Assembly (NCBI GenBank): GCA_029891385.1
Contig: CM057233.1
Coordinates: forward strand, 29,990,540 to 30,054,539
DNA from: Erythroxylum novogranatense
Lineage: Eukaryota; Streptophyta; Magnoliopsida; Malpighiales; Erythroxylaceae
DNA length: 64,000 bases
Direction: 5' to 3'
Part shown: in pieces, positions 1-11,869 of the stretch
Layout of the letters: each line of letters begins with the position of its first letter
Numbering within the stretch: the first letter of the stretch is position 1
The notes under the pieces: generated by a model
The model's input: only the letters and a program-made list of their open reading frames with translations
Database searches by the model: none
Told to the model about the DNA's origin: nothing
Program-made: the position numbers and the translations under genes

Positions 1-3000
1 GTTCACATAATTATCATCTTTCATGGTACCCACTACTAATGTCATTTCTATATTACTAATAACAAGTTAAACCCTACTTTGACAAGCCTACAAGAGTAGA
101 AGAATTCAACTTCTAGCTGAAATTCTGATAAATCTGATGTGCATATGAGATACATTAACAAGCAAATGCTAAAGAAAAGTCCTTTATATGCAAATTCCAT
201 GTAGATATATGTTGAACTTTGGGGCTCAAATTCTTGAAAAATCCATGCCTTGGAATAAGGGAAAAGAAGGAAAATCCATACTTACTTTGAGCATATCGCA
301 TACGGCATTGTGTTCTTTGACAAATAAGGCCTGCAATAGGGAAAAGCCTGCCCAATAATTCCTAACATCGCCAGAGATTGGAATCCCTTTCTCGTCATGC
401 TCAAGAAGACCATCCCCGGCAATCTTTAACTTTCCATCTTTGAAGGTCCTCACCCTTCTCATGCCATCCTCATTATTCCCGTAAATTACACTGCCATCCC
501 TGCTCAAATTGAAAAAAATTAAGTTCAAAAGTTGTGCATAAAATAAAGTCATATTATGTTAATAAAGTCCTAAGCATTCTTTTAGTAGTCATATTATGTT
601 AACACAAACCTAACCATTCGTCTTTTCTCATGGCAAAAGACTGAAGTGGAGTCAACTCGTTTCATAAGTTTGTTTTGTGAATGAAGGTGCTCTCGTTGAA
701 TTTGTATAGTATAAGATGACTGTGTAGTGTCTTTCATTACATTAATTACGATCATCATGAAAACCAGCCTAGTCAATTGCAATAATATATAAGGTAAGGG
801 ACAAGGATTTGGTTAAGAAAATGCCATAAAAATGAGTACAGTAAATACATTGTAGAGTTTGTTTAACAATAGTCCAGTGAGTATTGTTGAAATATAAAGT
901 GGGAGTTTGTTTCACATTAGAAAAAGAGATGAAAGAAGATTAATATATAAGTCTAGTGAGCTACTCCACCTATCACCAATTGATTTTAGGATGGAACCTC
1001 ACTTAGACTTGTATGTGGTCAAACTTTCCTTCTCGTATGGGCTCCTAGGCTCATTATAAATTATAATATAGTATCCGAGCAAGTTTGGTCTGGATTATTA
1101 ATTTTTCGATTATTCTTCTGGATGTCCTGTTCCAATGGCTTGGTCCGGTTACCACTGCGTATATTTCAAATGACAACTGGATGTCCAATCCCAGTTGCAC
1201 TTAAGGGGGAATGTTAGAGTATCTCATATTGACTAAAAATGAAAATATTAAAAAATTTATAAGTGGTAAGGGTCAACCATCTAATATCTTTTGTATTGAA
1301 AGAAATAGTTAAGAAAAACACATGGAGTAGATTTTAGAAAAGGGAAATAGGCACAGTCAAAAATATCGAAGATGAGAAATATTTGGTTTATGGTCTAAAA
1401 GTGTTTCAAAAGGAGATTTATGGCAAAGAACAACAACGGGAAACAAGTTGATGAGATAACAATGGAAAATGCTTCAAACTAGAAGGTCCTAGGGAGAGAG
1501 GCATGAAGAGGAAGAGTGATTTTTATTTCAGTAATATGACAGATTTTGCATTTAGCATGATCATTTTGTTAAGGAGTATAGGGTGTTGAGAATTAATTCA
1601 AAATTTTAAAGTTGTTAAATTTTCTTTAAAATAGGTTTTAGTTATCTTTAATCTTATCTTATAAGCCAAATTTGGTGGCTGAAAAATCTATTTAGTTATT
1701 TGTATTTTGTTTATATAAGATAACTAAGTTTAATAATAAAAGCATACGGGAGTGTTACGTATTCTTTAATCTTTATTCTTATCACATCTTATTCATCTTC
1801 TTTTCTTTAAAATCTCAATATGATATCAGAGCCTTAGATTCTTGAGAGACTGTGAGATTGAGTAAGAAAATATAAAGATAAAGTTGTCATAGTTACCAGC
1901 AATTCAACATTTATCTCAACCCCAAGTTTCAATGGTGAAAATTATCTAGTATAGATTGTTAAGATAAAAGCTCATTTTAAAAGTCTTAGCTTATGGCAGT
2001 GGGTAGAAAATAAAAGGGAATTATCATCTCTAGAAACACTCAATCAGATAAGGATTCATGAAGTGACTGAAGAAGAATTTTTTTTTTTAATTAGTTGAGA
2101 GACTCAATAATAGAAAGTTGGTGAAAAGTGTACCAAAATATGTTAAGAGAGACTACTCTAATAATTGCAGGTTAATGAAAAAGGCACCAACAAAAATTAA
2201 TGAAAAGAAATGCTTCACATAATATTCTAAATATTAAAAAAGAAATGCTTAATTCTTGAAATTTTGAGTTAAGAGGGAATGATGAAAATTAAATCAAAAT
2301 TTTAAATTTATTTTAAAAAATTTAGAATAGATTTTAGATTATCTTAAAATAGATATTAAATTTCTTATAATATTATCTCATAAGCCAAATTTAGTAGCTA
2401 AAAAATTTATTTTATTTGTTTATATTTTATCTATATACGGCAACCAAATTTAATAATAAAAATGCTTAATTCTTATCCATCGTATTCATCTTCTTCTCTT
2501 TAAAATCCAACCCCGGGCAAGAGATACGATAGGTGATGCCATGGATAGTGAGATATTGAGCGAAGGTACCTCTTAAATTATGGCTCCATCGCATAACTGT
2601 CTTTTGGCCGTTAGAGGGGTATCGTCCTCTAGAGCCGCCGCTTTCTCTATGAATATTCTGCCATCAATTCCACCAGATTTGGAAGCATTAAGCATATGTC
2701 AGAGGGGTGCGTTTGATGATCTGACCATCGCCACTCATGAAGCAGGAGCTTTGCTCGGAGGTCAATGAAGGATATAATGGAGTCTCAGTGCTCAACAGTC
2801 ATAATGATTTCTCATATTTAGAATGGAGGCCATTCGACATGAAAAGAACTAGATCATTTCCCAAGATATGGTTTCTAATAGCTGTAAATTCATTAGTAAT
2901 GACGGAGACAACACTAAAGAAATCAACGATAGAGGAGGCATCCTTGTTGAGTGCATAATGTTGCCAACAAAGGAGAGAAAATTAGGAGGATAATTGTTGC

Positions 3001-5827
3001 AGAAAGTGTCATTTAAGTGCAACTCAGAGATAGTGAGTTGTGACACAACCGAGAGCAAGACGCACGACAGAGCTGGAGAGTGACGTAGTGAGGAAACAGT
3101 AAACTACACGATCAAATTTGTGCCATTGATGTTCTCTGGAGATGAAGAATCAGAGTGGTCTGCTAGTTGTGGAAAAGTGTTGTCAATGAAGTTAAGAAGA
3201 TCAGAGATAATTAGGACAACTTGAATTTGATTACACCATATCAGCTAATTTGTTGAATTCAAAATTGTGGTTAGAATTGTGAGTTGATTGAATGTTAAAG
3301 TAGAAGTTGTGTTTTCTGCCAATGGTGATTGAATTGGAATGTATTAATAATGTTAATATTACTATAGATAATACTAGTTTGATGAAAAATGAAGTGTTTG
3401 GGTGTTAGTTAGTTGGATGTATGGTAGTAGTGAGCAAGAATAAGAGAGAATATAAAGCAGAAAAGATTGTTTGATTATGGTTGAAGTTATGACTTATGAC
3501 CATTTAACATACCAATTAAGCAAAACGTATATTTACACATAATACTAAGAAATATGTTTAGTTACAAAGCAACAAAAAACTTGTGAAGGAGGTAATTAAT
3601 TATGCAGTACTTACCACCAGGGAGTTCTGGTATTCACAAATCCTATCTCCGAACAAGATGAACCTGTGGACACTTTCTTTGTCTCAAAAAACTTGAATGA
3701 CTTCAATGGACAGCCATCTTCTAATTCTTCTGGTGCTTTAATTTCCACCTTCTACGAAAACAATTGCGAAGATTACTTTTACTAATGTGGATATGGAACA
3801 ACTTATGCTACATGTATTCGGTCATCTTTGACAGAGAAGAATTCAACCTATACACCATTTCTAGCACACCTTGACACACATAAACTTGTTGCCAACAAAT
3901 GTTTTTCTAGTGTTTAGAATAATGACACAATTAAAGATGCAGAAAAAATCGACAGATATGCTATTTATCACACAAGCCTTAAATAATGGTGATAAAATTG
4001 GCTTGAGTAAACATAAATCTCATAAGCTAAGAGGGTAAAATTAAGAAAAAAGAAGGATACCTGCTGGGTATCTTCCATATGGTCAATCCAGTCATGAATC
4101 ATGAATTGGATCCAAGAGCACGCTATCACGTTGAATTGCTTCCCACTGTCTATGAATTTCTTCCTTCCCAATAGCTTATTGGCTACGAAAGTTGGGTGAG
4201 GATCTAATAACTGCACAAATTTAACATTTACATAAACATCTTCACAATTGGAATCATTTTGATAATTATAATAACAACTGATATATTTAATCAACCTTTT
4301 TGTTTTACTCCAAATCACTAAGAGAACTTCAATTTGTGCAATAAATGAGTATGAGCATATAATATCGTATTGACATTTCTTTAGTATAACTATTTAATAG
4401 TATTGTATTTGCAGCCTGAAATCCTCTGTCCTTATTTTTGTATACCTACTCTGTCTTATTAGATCTAAGTCATTCATTTGTGTAGGATCTACATAAATAG
4501 ATGACTTGAATCCAATGGAACAAGGTAGGTACACAAAAACGGGATAGAAGATCTGTCCCCTGTATTTGCATGGGCCAAATGAGGCAAGTAGGATGCACTT
4601 TTTTCTCTCTCAATTATAAAACTTATAGTTAAAATTATAAACCAGATATCATGTACTCATATTTATGACAATATAACAGTTCTTCATTCTAATGTACGAG
4701 GGGCTGGTTTGCTTAGAAAATGATAAAATACATGAGGCGTGTTTGATACGAAGCGGACGTCCTGCCGTGACTCTTTTCATGGCGCATGGCAGTACATAGA
4801 TCACCAATTAAAAACGCAAATCGGTATATTCAGCAGAACGGAATGTATATGCATTTATATATCGTGACTTCCGCATATATAGGTGCCCTAGGAAACTCTT
4901 TTCAGTTGGGCAATCTTCCCTGGGAATCACGCGATTTATATATGAAAAAACGTGTCAGCAACCTCTCCGCGATTAATATAACTAATCAAATAGACACTTC
5001 TGGCACCTGCCACAGTCTACCAAGTGTATAAACGAAATGACCAACTTCAGATGGCAAGTACATGTAGACTCGTGAATATCACTTGTAAGATAGCTTCGGA
5101 GGCAGCTAGCACAAGTAAACAAAATTAGTTGAACCCTCCAATCTTAAGTTCAGCAAACTTTAATGTGTTTTTTCTTTTACTGACAATTCGGACTATGAAT
5201 GAAGTTAACTGATAATTTTAGCTCTGTCGCGTCACGTTCCAGCTGATTGAAAAAGGACTTCAAAAATGCAGACCGTTCTAAAGCTTATTTTGATATGATT
5301 TTGCAACTCTTTTTGGCGTTCTGACAACGAAAAATTGGAAAAGAGAGAACAATTACATATATACCTCATAAGCTGAAGTTGCAGGAAGCATATTGCGACC
5401 GAAAAATGTGCCGTAGCTCCCCACAGAGTCGTCTATGGGGTGGTTGCATTTGCCATCAGCTGTTCGGTAACTGACTTCGTTGGTATCATACTTCTTACCG
5501 GTGGTTCCTCCAACATGCAACAGATTATAACGTTGGTGTAAGTGTCTTCGAATACCCAAATAAACGAGTCCCCCAAGTACCGGCAATCTATGCCATAGCC
5601 CCAGCTTGTCTACCAAATGTATAACCTGTGGCACGAAAAAACAAAACACAAGATAGTTTTAACTTTTAAGTCGTAGAAACAAAGATGACAAGAAAACAAC
5701 ACTCGTGCGTGGAGAGAGAAAGGGGTCTCACATAAAACAGTAAAGTGTCAAGGAGAGACATTTTGGCAACGATACATCTTAATTGCGGATGGACGAATGA
5801 GAAAGAAGATAAAGAGAAAAATGCCAT
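1..5827 (-). CDS. DOX2: alpha-dioxygenase (fatty acid alpha-oxidation), 5' part; gene continues past left edge
   Basis: Fatty acid alpha-dioxygenase, a heme enzyme of the peroxidase/cyclooxygenase superfamily that adds O2 to the alpha carbon of fatty acids during oxylipin formation. Coding exons on the minus strand: 5732-5827, 5365-5625, 4061-4210, 3615-3748, 286-499. All junctions are GT-AG and the frame is kept (855 nt, 285 aa), roughly the first 45% of a family protein of about 640 aa. Exon 3 carries the conserved IHDWIDH segment (residues 157-163) that holds the distal heme histidine. Later motifs are CPLKSFKFF, NTRTPWW, GSVIYGNN and FVKEHNAVCDMLK. The start ATG at 5827 gives MAFFSLSSFSFVHPQLR, typical of the DOX2-type branch; choice of DOX2 over DOX1 is from remembered similarity and less certain than the family. 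Intron 4 (500-3614, 3.1 kb) has gained retroelement fragments and intron 2 holds a MITE. No stop or frameshift is seen in the exons. Confidence 0.9.
885..1240 (+). mobile_element. TRIM-like miniature LTR element in alpha-dioxygenase intron 4
   Basis: A first LTR-like block starts TGTTGAAATATAAAGTGGGA near 885 and ends near 1064. It is followed by TATAGTATCCGAGC, resembling the TGGTATCAGAGC primer-binding site for initiator-Met tRNA, then a short non-coding interior. A purine tract (TTAAGGGGGAA) at about 1200-1210 comes directly before a second TGTTAGAGTATCTC block. No coding domain is present, which fits a terminal-repeat retrotransposon in miniature. The right LTR is diverged or truncated and its end is not defined. 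Confidence 0.5.
1584..2509 (+). mobile_element. internally deleted Ty1/Copia element with two LTRs, in alpha-dioxygenase intron 4
   Basis: The left LTR (1584-1817, TGTTGAGAATTAATTC to AAAATCTCA) and right LTR (2280-2509, TGATGAAAATTAAATC to AAAATCCA) align along their length, sharing for example CTTATAAGCCAAATTTGGTG and TTTAATAATAAAA. Right after the left LTR, TGATATCAGAGCC (about 1820-1832) matches the initiator-Met tRNA primer-binding site. AAGAGGGAA precedes the right LTR as polypurine tract. The 460-bp interior keeps only a decayed gag N-terminus (readable pieces: VKIKAHFKSL, LWQWVENKRE). No protease, integrase or RT is present. The flanking 5-mers (TAGGG, ACCCC) do not form a clear target duplication. 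Confidence 0.75.
2510..3614. other. unexplained block in alpha-dioxygenase intron 4
   Basis: About 1.1 kb between the Copia remnant and exon 4. The stretch 2515-3130 is less AT-rich than the rest of the intron and has short open stretches on both strands, including a 62-codon plus-strand ORF at 2580-2768 rich in Ser/Ala. I recognise no domain. It could be a decayed transposon interior or a captured gene piece. The remainder to 3614 is plain AT-rich intron. Confidence 0.3.
4414..4561. mobile_element. Mutator-type MITE in alpha-dioxygenase intron 2 (9-bp target duplication)
   Basis: A near-palindromic 148-bp insert. The left half reads CCTCTGTCCTTATTTTTGTA and the reverse complement of the right half reads TTCTATCCCGTTTTTGTGTA, with matching continuing through TACCTAC and AAGTCATCTATTTATGTAG. 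It is bounded by an exact 9-bp repeat, GTATTTGCA, at 4405-4413 and 4562-4570. Nine-bp duplications are the hallmark of Mutator-like elements. A second copy lies at 32179-32347. Confidence 0.8.
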
Positions 5828-5933
5828 GTTTTTCTATTCAAGTTTTCAGTAATGAAGAAATCTAAAGAAAGCTTTTTCCTGACATTACAGGGAATGAATT
5901 TCGAGCCTAGGAGCAAGGCTTTATGGGTGGTGC

Positions 5934-5944
5934 ATTTATATATG
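5934..5944 (-). promoter_or_regulatory. TATA box of the alpha-dioxygenase gene
   Basis: On the minus strand the sequence reads TATATAAATG about 110 bp upstream of the ATG at 5827, which would place the transcription start near 5905 and give a 5' UTR of roughly 75-80 nt. A G-box-like CCACGTT lies a further 30-40 bp upstream (near 5973-5979). From here to 6226 I see nothing else recognisable. Confidence 0.5.
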
Positions 5945-6226
5945 ATTGAGACATAGGAAAGAGTGTGATTTGGAACGTGGCTTGTTTTTAGCTTATAGCG
6001 TTGGTTTATGCTACTTCGTTAATTGTAGTTTAGTAAGAAAATAATTTAAAGACAATCTTTATCTTATACACATTTAGATGTATAAGATAGAGTCATGTAA
6101 TAATTATATATTACAAATAAAAATATGATGAGATTATAACTATGATATTCATCTTGCATTTATATATTATCTCTAAATTGTTTCTAGTTATTGTTCTATT
6201 AAGAATGAATATTAATAGAATGTAAA

Positions 6227-7731
6227 TGATAAGTGCATATTTGTCTAATATTCATGCTTTAATTATTCCTTTTTACTCCTCTTGTTGATTTAATTATTGG
6301 GACTTAATTTAATTTAATATTTCCTTGTAGGGAATTACAATCTTCGCATAACGTGGGGAATTAAGAGGAAAACAACAATTAAAATCAAGGATGAATTCCC
6401 ATACGAACAACTCTTTGTCGCACAGGAAGCCTATCCGTGATCACGCACAAGGAGCATGCAACACGTGGACAGCTAGACAATTAAAAAGCAAGTGAACAAC
6501 GTAAAGGACGACGACGTATAAGGCTGAAAGCAAGAGAAGAGCGTGGTCTAGAGAGGAAACAAGTAGGATTTAAGGGTTTTTAATTGATTGAGACCCTTAA
6601 TGGTCTAATCAAGCAATAGTAAAAACAATTGGGCTTTGAATTAAGAGGAGAAAACAAGAAGTGGGGCCCATGGCAATTAAAGTAGAGGACAAAACCTAGG
6701 AGCAAAAGGAAGGAACGTAGGCAGCCACCAGGGGTGAAGGACGCACACTGAAGGAGCAGCTACGGCTGTATAGGAAAAAGGGGAAAAGAAGATAATCACG
6801 CAACAGTGGAGAAAGCAATCAGCGTGACTCGGAGATTTTCCTAATTTTTCTTTCTTTTCTTGATTTTTAGATTATGTTAATTAAGAACTTTGTTAGGTTT
6901 AATTTCGTTATGAGTAGCTAAGTTATTTTTAGTCGGGAAATTCCAACTGTTATGCTTTGACTCGTGAGACCTTGTTTGTTCCTAATATTTGGTTTATAAT
7001 ATTCGTACTGTTTCTGATTTACTGTCATTGTTTATTAATTGATTCTGCGATTGAGGCCTGATTGTAGAGTTAGTTAATTTACATATCGCCAACTGATTTA
7101 CTTGGTGGAGTCTAACTGGGTGATCGGTGTTTGTGGCAATTGGCACTAGGGCATAGTACTTGTCTGATTTTGTGTGGAGGAACTTGCGATCTAACTAGAT
7201 GAAGCATGAGTCTGTGCGTAGTCAGTTAGGGTTAGTGTTTCTTTAGAGTTTATTGTTGTTAATTAATTGAATCTCGGAGAGAGTCTCGAAGGGTTATTAA
7301 TTAATTAGGGAATAGTTCAAAGGAGTTTCTGCGACTATTCTAAAATTAAGAAGAAACGAGGGAGCCAGAGGTAGTTGGTAACCATAGCTAACCTATTATT
7401 AAACCAAAGAAAATATTTGAGTCGATGATCGTGGTCTAAGCATAATTAGGAATTTCCTGGCTAGTTGTCGTTTATTGAGTTTATCAATTTTATTTGCGTT
7501 CTTTGTTGGTTATTGTTTATTAATTTGCGTTAATCTTTTATCAGTTGTTATTTCAATTAGTAGTTTTAGTCGAAAACTTCAAAACCCCCATTTTAATTAT
7601 TTTCATTCGTTCTTTGGCATTTAAATAGAATCAATTATTCCATTCTCTGTGGATCGACCCCATTTACCACTTTGCGCAATTTATTTTCGTTTGGTGTTTG
7701 GGATTTATTTTGGTGGATTCGACACCCATCA
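6227..7731 (+). repeat. 5' LTR of element C
   Basis: 1505 bp, TG...CA. Long stretches are identical to the 3' LTR, interrupted by compact clusters of small differences (near 6419-6427, 6518-6526, 6716-6770, 6800-6808, 7005-7025, 7208-7230). Confidence 0.93.
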
Positions 7732-7736
7732 AATTT

Positions 7737-7753
7737 TGGCGCCGCTTCGGGAT
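7737..7753 (+). other. primer-binding site of element C
   Basis: TGGCGCCGCTTCGGGAT begins 6 bp after the LTR end. It resembles the TGGCGCCGTTGCCGGGGA site used by Athila-group elements (usually assigned to tRNA-Asp), with some mismatches. Confidence 0.7.
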
Positions 7754-7899
7754 TGGTAACTAATTGATTTTGTTTTGTTTTATGCCTAGGAACATTCAGA
7801 CGGAGATTCCATCTTATACGACCCGAAATCGAAAAAGGCGCTAAGAGGTCGAGGAAGTTGAGCAAACTAAGGAAGAAGCAAGGAGAAGTTCGTGGATTA

Positions 7900-8990
7900 C
7901 TGGACCCGGTTGAGTCGGACACAAACGAAGTACGAAGAGGAGATTGAAGTTGAGCAATGACTGACGGGAAGCTTAACCGTGACCACGCTGCAGGATATGG
8001 CTCTTAACGAACTCTCCGTGATTTGGGTAGACCCATCAAGCGCAAAGACCCATCGTGCATAGATTTTCCAGAACTTCAAGAAGGGTTCAATTGAAACCGG
8101 ACTTATCCACTTGCGCCCACCTTCCGTGGTCCGGAAAACGAGGATCCGAATAAGCATCTGAAGGAATTTCACCTCGCTCGCACTTCCATGAAGCCCGCAA
8201 TGTCACGGAGGACCAAATTAAGCGAGAGCTTTTCCATTCTCGCCACAGGATGCGGTAAGGATTGGCTCTACTACTACCTCCGGGACAATCAACACTGGGA
8301 AGGATGTCCGACGGTTTTAGAAAAATATTTCCCAAGATCCCGAAAGCACCAACATCAGCGTGAAATATGTGGCATTAAGCGAAGGATTGAGAGAACCTCT
8401 ACGAGTCTCGGGAGAGGTACAAGAGAATTTTAGCAAGCTGCCCACAAAGATGGCATATCCGAGCAATTGATCATCCAAGATTTCTACGAGGGTCTAATTC
8501 CAATGGGCGCAGAATGATGGATGCCGCAAGTGGTGGGGCCATCGTCAAGAAACCCCAGTGAAGCCCGGAGTTGATATCGACCATGGCAGCAAACTCCCAC
8601 AATTTGGTGCCCGACCAGATATACGCGAAGGGTGAACGAGGTAAATGTTACTTCTCGATGAGGTAAAATCTTTGCTAACAACTTTGGTCCGAAGTTGAAT
8701 GTAGGTACTCCTCCACTGCGAGGCGTGTGGCATTTGCACTAGCCTAGCCCATCCAATCGATGCATGCCCAACGCCCACGATGAAATACCGAGAATGTGAA
8801 TGCTATTGGGTTCCAACAGAGGCAATTTGATCCCTATTCAAACACCTACAACCCCGGTTGGAGAAGCCACCCAAACTTCAGTTATGCTAACAGCCAACCG
8901 ACCCAACAGAATTACTATCAAAGACCACCACCACCGCAACACCTTCGGGCTCAGGTAAGCCTCTTGAAGAAATTGTCCATATGTTAGCTG
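7900..8990 (+). pseudogene. Gypsy gag (capsid) remnant of element C, frameshifted
   Basis: Plus-strand reading gives typical Athila-group gag pieces: FRGPENEDPNKHLKEFHLA and TSMKPA (from about 8127), then DWLYY and EKYFPRSRK with REICGIKR (8250-8380), and after several frame changes NAIGFQQRQFDPYSNTYNPG with NFSYANSQ (8796-8900). The order matches a Retrotrans_gag domain followed by the Asn/Gln/Tyr-rich gag tail. Multiple shifts and stops show it is dead. Long minus-strand frames across it are shadows. Confidence 0.8.
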
Positions 8991-9100
8991 CTAACACTGC
9001 AAAATTTCAACAGGACACTGCAACCAGATTCCAAAAGCTAGAAGAGAGCATGAAGACCCTAGAGACTCAAATGAGTCAAGATAGCATCCTCCGTTAGCGA

Positions 9101-9574
9101 ATGGAGACTCAAGGCAAGCTGCCTTCTCAGACACTCGACCCGAGGCATAATGTGAGCGCGATTTTCTTAAGAAATGGTAAGGAATTGCAATTCCCAGTCG
9201 ACAAGAACCCTACACGTGACCACGTCCGTGGTTCCATGCAGAGACGTAAGCAGGGAGGCCGAAGGGAGCTTACACGTGACCACATACAGGATTCGGGTCC
9301 AACTGGAAATTATCAGAAACCCAAACCTTTAGTGGTTCCACCACCATTCCTGCAGAGACTGGCTCAGAACAAGAAAGAAAAGGAGGATAAGAGCATCATG
9401 GAGTTGTTCCAAAAAGTTGAAGTAAACATCCCACTCCTCGAGGCCATTAAACAGGTTCCGCGCTACTCCAAATTCCTTAAGGAATTATGCACAAACAAGC
9501 GTAAGTTAACAGGTAATGAAAGGGTGAGTGTGGGGGAGAATGTTTCATTGTCTTACGAGGAAACTACCTCCTAA
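9101..9574 (+). pseudogene. gag-protease linker of element C (open 157-codon stretch)
   Basis: Open frame from 9101 to 9574 covering the variable gag tail and linker of Athila-group polyproteins: LPSQTLDPRHNVSAIFLRNG, then VVPPPFLQRL, IMELFQKVEVNIPLLEAIKQ and YSKFLKELCTNKRKL. The upstream frame (8990-9100, EEIVHMLAANTAKFQQ...) runs into it after one stop codon. No zinc knuckle is seen. Domain order and spacing to the protease piece fit the family. Confidence 0.75.
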
Positions 9575-9582
9575 GTGTCGCG

Positions 9583-10353
9583 ACCAAGGTATGTTTTCCA
9601 TTCCTTGCAAAATTGGGAACATTGGTATCGGTAAAGCTATGTGTGACCTAGAGCTTCTATTAATGTGATGCCTTTATCTGCTTATACCTCCACGGTCTTG
9701 GTCCGTTAACTAGTCTGGAGTTATAATTCAATTGGCGGATCGATCGATTGTCATCCTGAAGGTGTTTTAGAGGATGTGCTAGTTCAAGTTAATGGATTAA
9801 TTTTTCCCTCGATTTCTTTGTTATTGATATGGGAAATGATAGTTCATCTGAGTCTTCTGATATCTTGTTGGGTAGGCCTTTCCTTAGCACGGCTAAAGCA
9901 AAGATAGATGTGCATAGTGGTTCATTGACTTTAGAGTTTGATGGTGAAGTGGTGAAATTCAATGTTTATGATGCCATGAAACGTGCTGAAGATGTGTCTT
10001 GTGTTTATAAGGTTGATATCATTGAAGATTTGACTCATGAGGTTTCTACTTTAAATCATGATGATGAGTTGAATTATGCTTTGTGTCATAGCATGTCTGT
10101 TGATAGAGTTAAGAGATTAACTGATCGTTCTGAAGTTTCTGATGATATACTTGATGAGGCCCCAAAGCTGGAGTTCAAAATGCTTCCCGAGCATTTGAAA
10201 TACGCATATTTAGGTGACGGTGAGACTCTGCCCGTGATCATATCCAGCATGCTCGACGGCCTAGAAGAGGAGAAACTAATTAGAGTGCTTCGAGAGTACA
10301 GGGAGGCAATTGGTGGGATCATTGCTGATTTCCAACATCGAGACAAGGGTTAA
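9583..10353 (+). pseudogene. retropepsin and start of RT of element C; ends at the pol deletion
   Basis: 9583-9828 is the broken protease N-terminus (KCRDQGMFSIPCKIGN, then a frame change). 9829-10353 is open and carries the protease C-terminal motif ILLGRPFLSTAKAKIDV followed by the usual linker into RT (MLPEHLKYAYLGDGETLPV and LREYREAIG). The RT homology stops near 10346, just before where the palm begins. What follows belongs to the post-integrase region. This places the deletion junction at about 10346-10360. Catalytic RT, RNase H and integrase are absent from the element. Confidence 0.8.
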
Positions 10354-10359
10354 CATCGA

Positions 10360-11869
10360 GACGAGGAGCGTCGAGCCTAGACGTTAAACAAGGCGCTAAT
10401 GGGAGGCAGCCCATATTTTTATTTTATTTTATTTTTCTTTCTTTTCTTTTGCTTTATTTTGTGTTCTTTTTGTCTCGTTTGTTTCCTTCTTTTTCTTTGT
10501 TTTGATCTTTTCCCCTCGTTCCTTGTGTTTTTCAGGTGATTTGACGTTGGATCAATTAGGAGTTCTTGGATTACAGTTAGCGGGAGTCCTTTATATGATC
10601 ATATGTTGGCTCTCATCCCTCACTGTACTAGCTATACCCTACTGGCGGGAGGCCTAAACGAGCTCACGTATAAGCCCTCATCTTCTCTCCAGATTCAGGG
10701 AAGTCCTCAGTTTACCTTTTCATTTACTTTTACGTTGAGGACAACGATGCTTTAAGTGTGGGAGGTGATTTATGCTTTTGAGATGCATGCTGTTTTTGTT
10801 TGATGCATTACTTTGGGATGTGCCCTCCGTTGCCTTTTGGTATTTTTGGACTTTTAACTGTTGATGCCGTGGTAGACTAAAAAAAAATCCTCTTTTGCTC
10901 CATTTTTGCTTGATGAATTGTTGTGCCTTAGGTAATGGTGGATTGTTTTAAAGGAGTCGAGAGTATGGTTGAGTCCTTGTTGCTTAATGTTAATTAAATG
11001 TTAATGATTTTGTCCTATATGTTGAAGTTGCGGCCTGAGTTAATTGGTTAGAATTTAAAAAATTTGTGTGATTAATCGGTGCCTTTCTTGTCTAGAGTCA
11101 TGTTAAGCTTAGAAGTTGAGTTGGTATATGTGTTGAACTTTGGATTGATGTGGGAAATTATGGTGAGAAAGGAATGGAGAATAAAATAAAAGGTGTTAGA
11201 TTCGTTCGCCAATCACCAAAGGTGGTTGTGAGCGAAGCCAAAATCCGTCTAAAGGTTGGACAAGACCGAGTAACAGGCGACATTCATCACAAATGTTTGC
11301 GTTCAGCGTCAAAGGTCTCGGACAACCGACGTGTGAAGCAATTAACTACTCCTCGATTACTCGGAAAAAAAAACAAAAGAAAAAATTTGCAAGCATCCGA
11401 GTAATTACGAGTAAGGCTAAAGCCACTTGGCGTTGTGATTGGTGAGTAACGGGTGACATTCATCACAAATGTTTGCACTTTCGCGTAAAAGGCCAATGAC
11501 AATTCCGAGTAATTTACTGGTAAAAGCACCTAATCAATTAAGATTAACTGATCTTCTCATAACTACCACTTAGATTCGGAGTTCCTCGTATATATTAACC
11601 ACGATAAGTGAAGTGTGATTCCTAGACTGATTGGTTTTAATTAAAATTGGTAATTCATGCATGCGCTTCAATTTGAGTTCGCTCAGTGTCTTCTCGTGTG
11701 GGAAATTTGTTGCATTTATTTGACATTTCATTGACATTGGGACAAGATTGCGCTCTCATTCCTAGTTTACATTACCTCTGTGCATGTTTCATTTATTGGA
11801 GCGGTTTTTCATTGTGTCTTGGTTTTCTTTTATGCTTGAGGACAAGCATCGTCTAAGTGTGGGGAGATT
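10360..11869 (+). other. 3' non-coding region and polypurine tract of element C
   Basis: No protein homology. It contains GGAGGCAGCCC (about 10400), a first GAGGACAACGATGCTTTAAG-TGTGGGAGG motif (10736-10768) and a second GAGGACAAGCATCGTCTAAG-TGTGGGGAG motif (11838-11868) directly before the 3' LTR. The second acts as the 3' polypurine tract; the first is a candidate second tract. A 33-bp sequence (GAGTAACAGGCGACATTC...) occurs at 11268-11300 and again at 11444-11476. Confidence 0.7.

Noticed and set aside
4786..5031. 81-codon ORF in alpha-dioxygenase intron 2
   Set aside because: No domain, inside a well-defined intron, and no homology to neighbouring exons.
7635..8778. Several 60-95 codon minus-strand ORFs across element C
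   Set aside because: They are shadows of the plus-strand gag remnant and LTR end.
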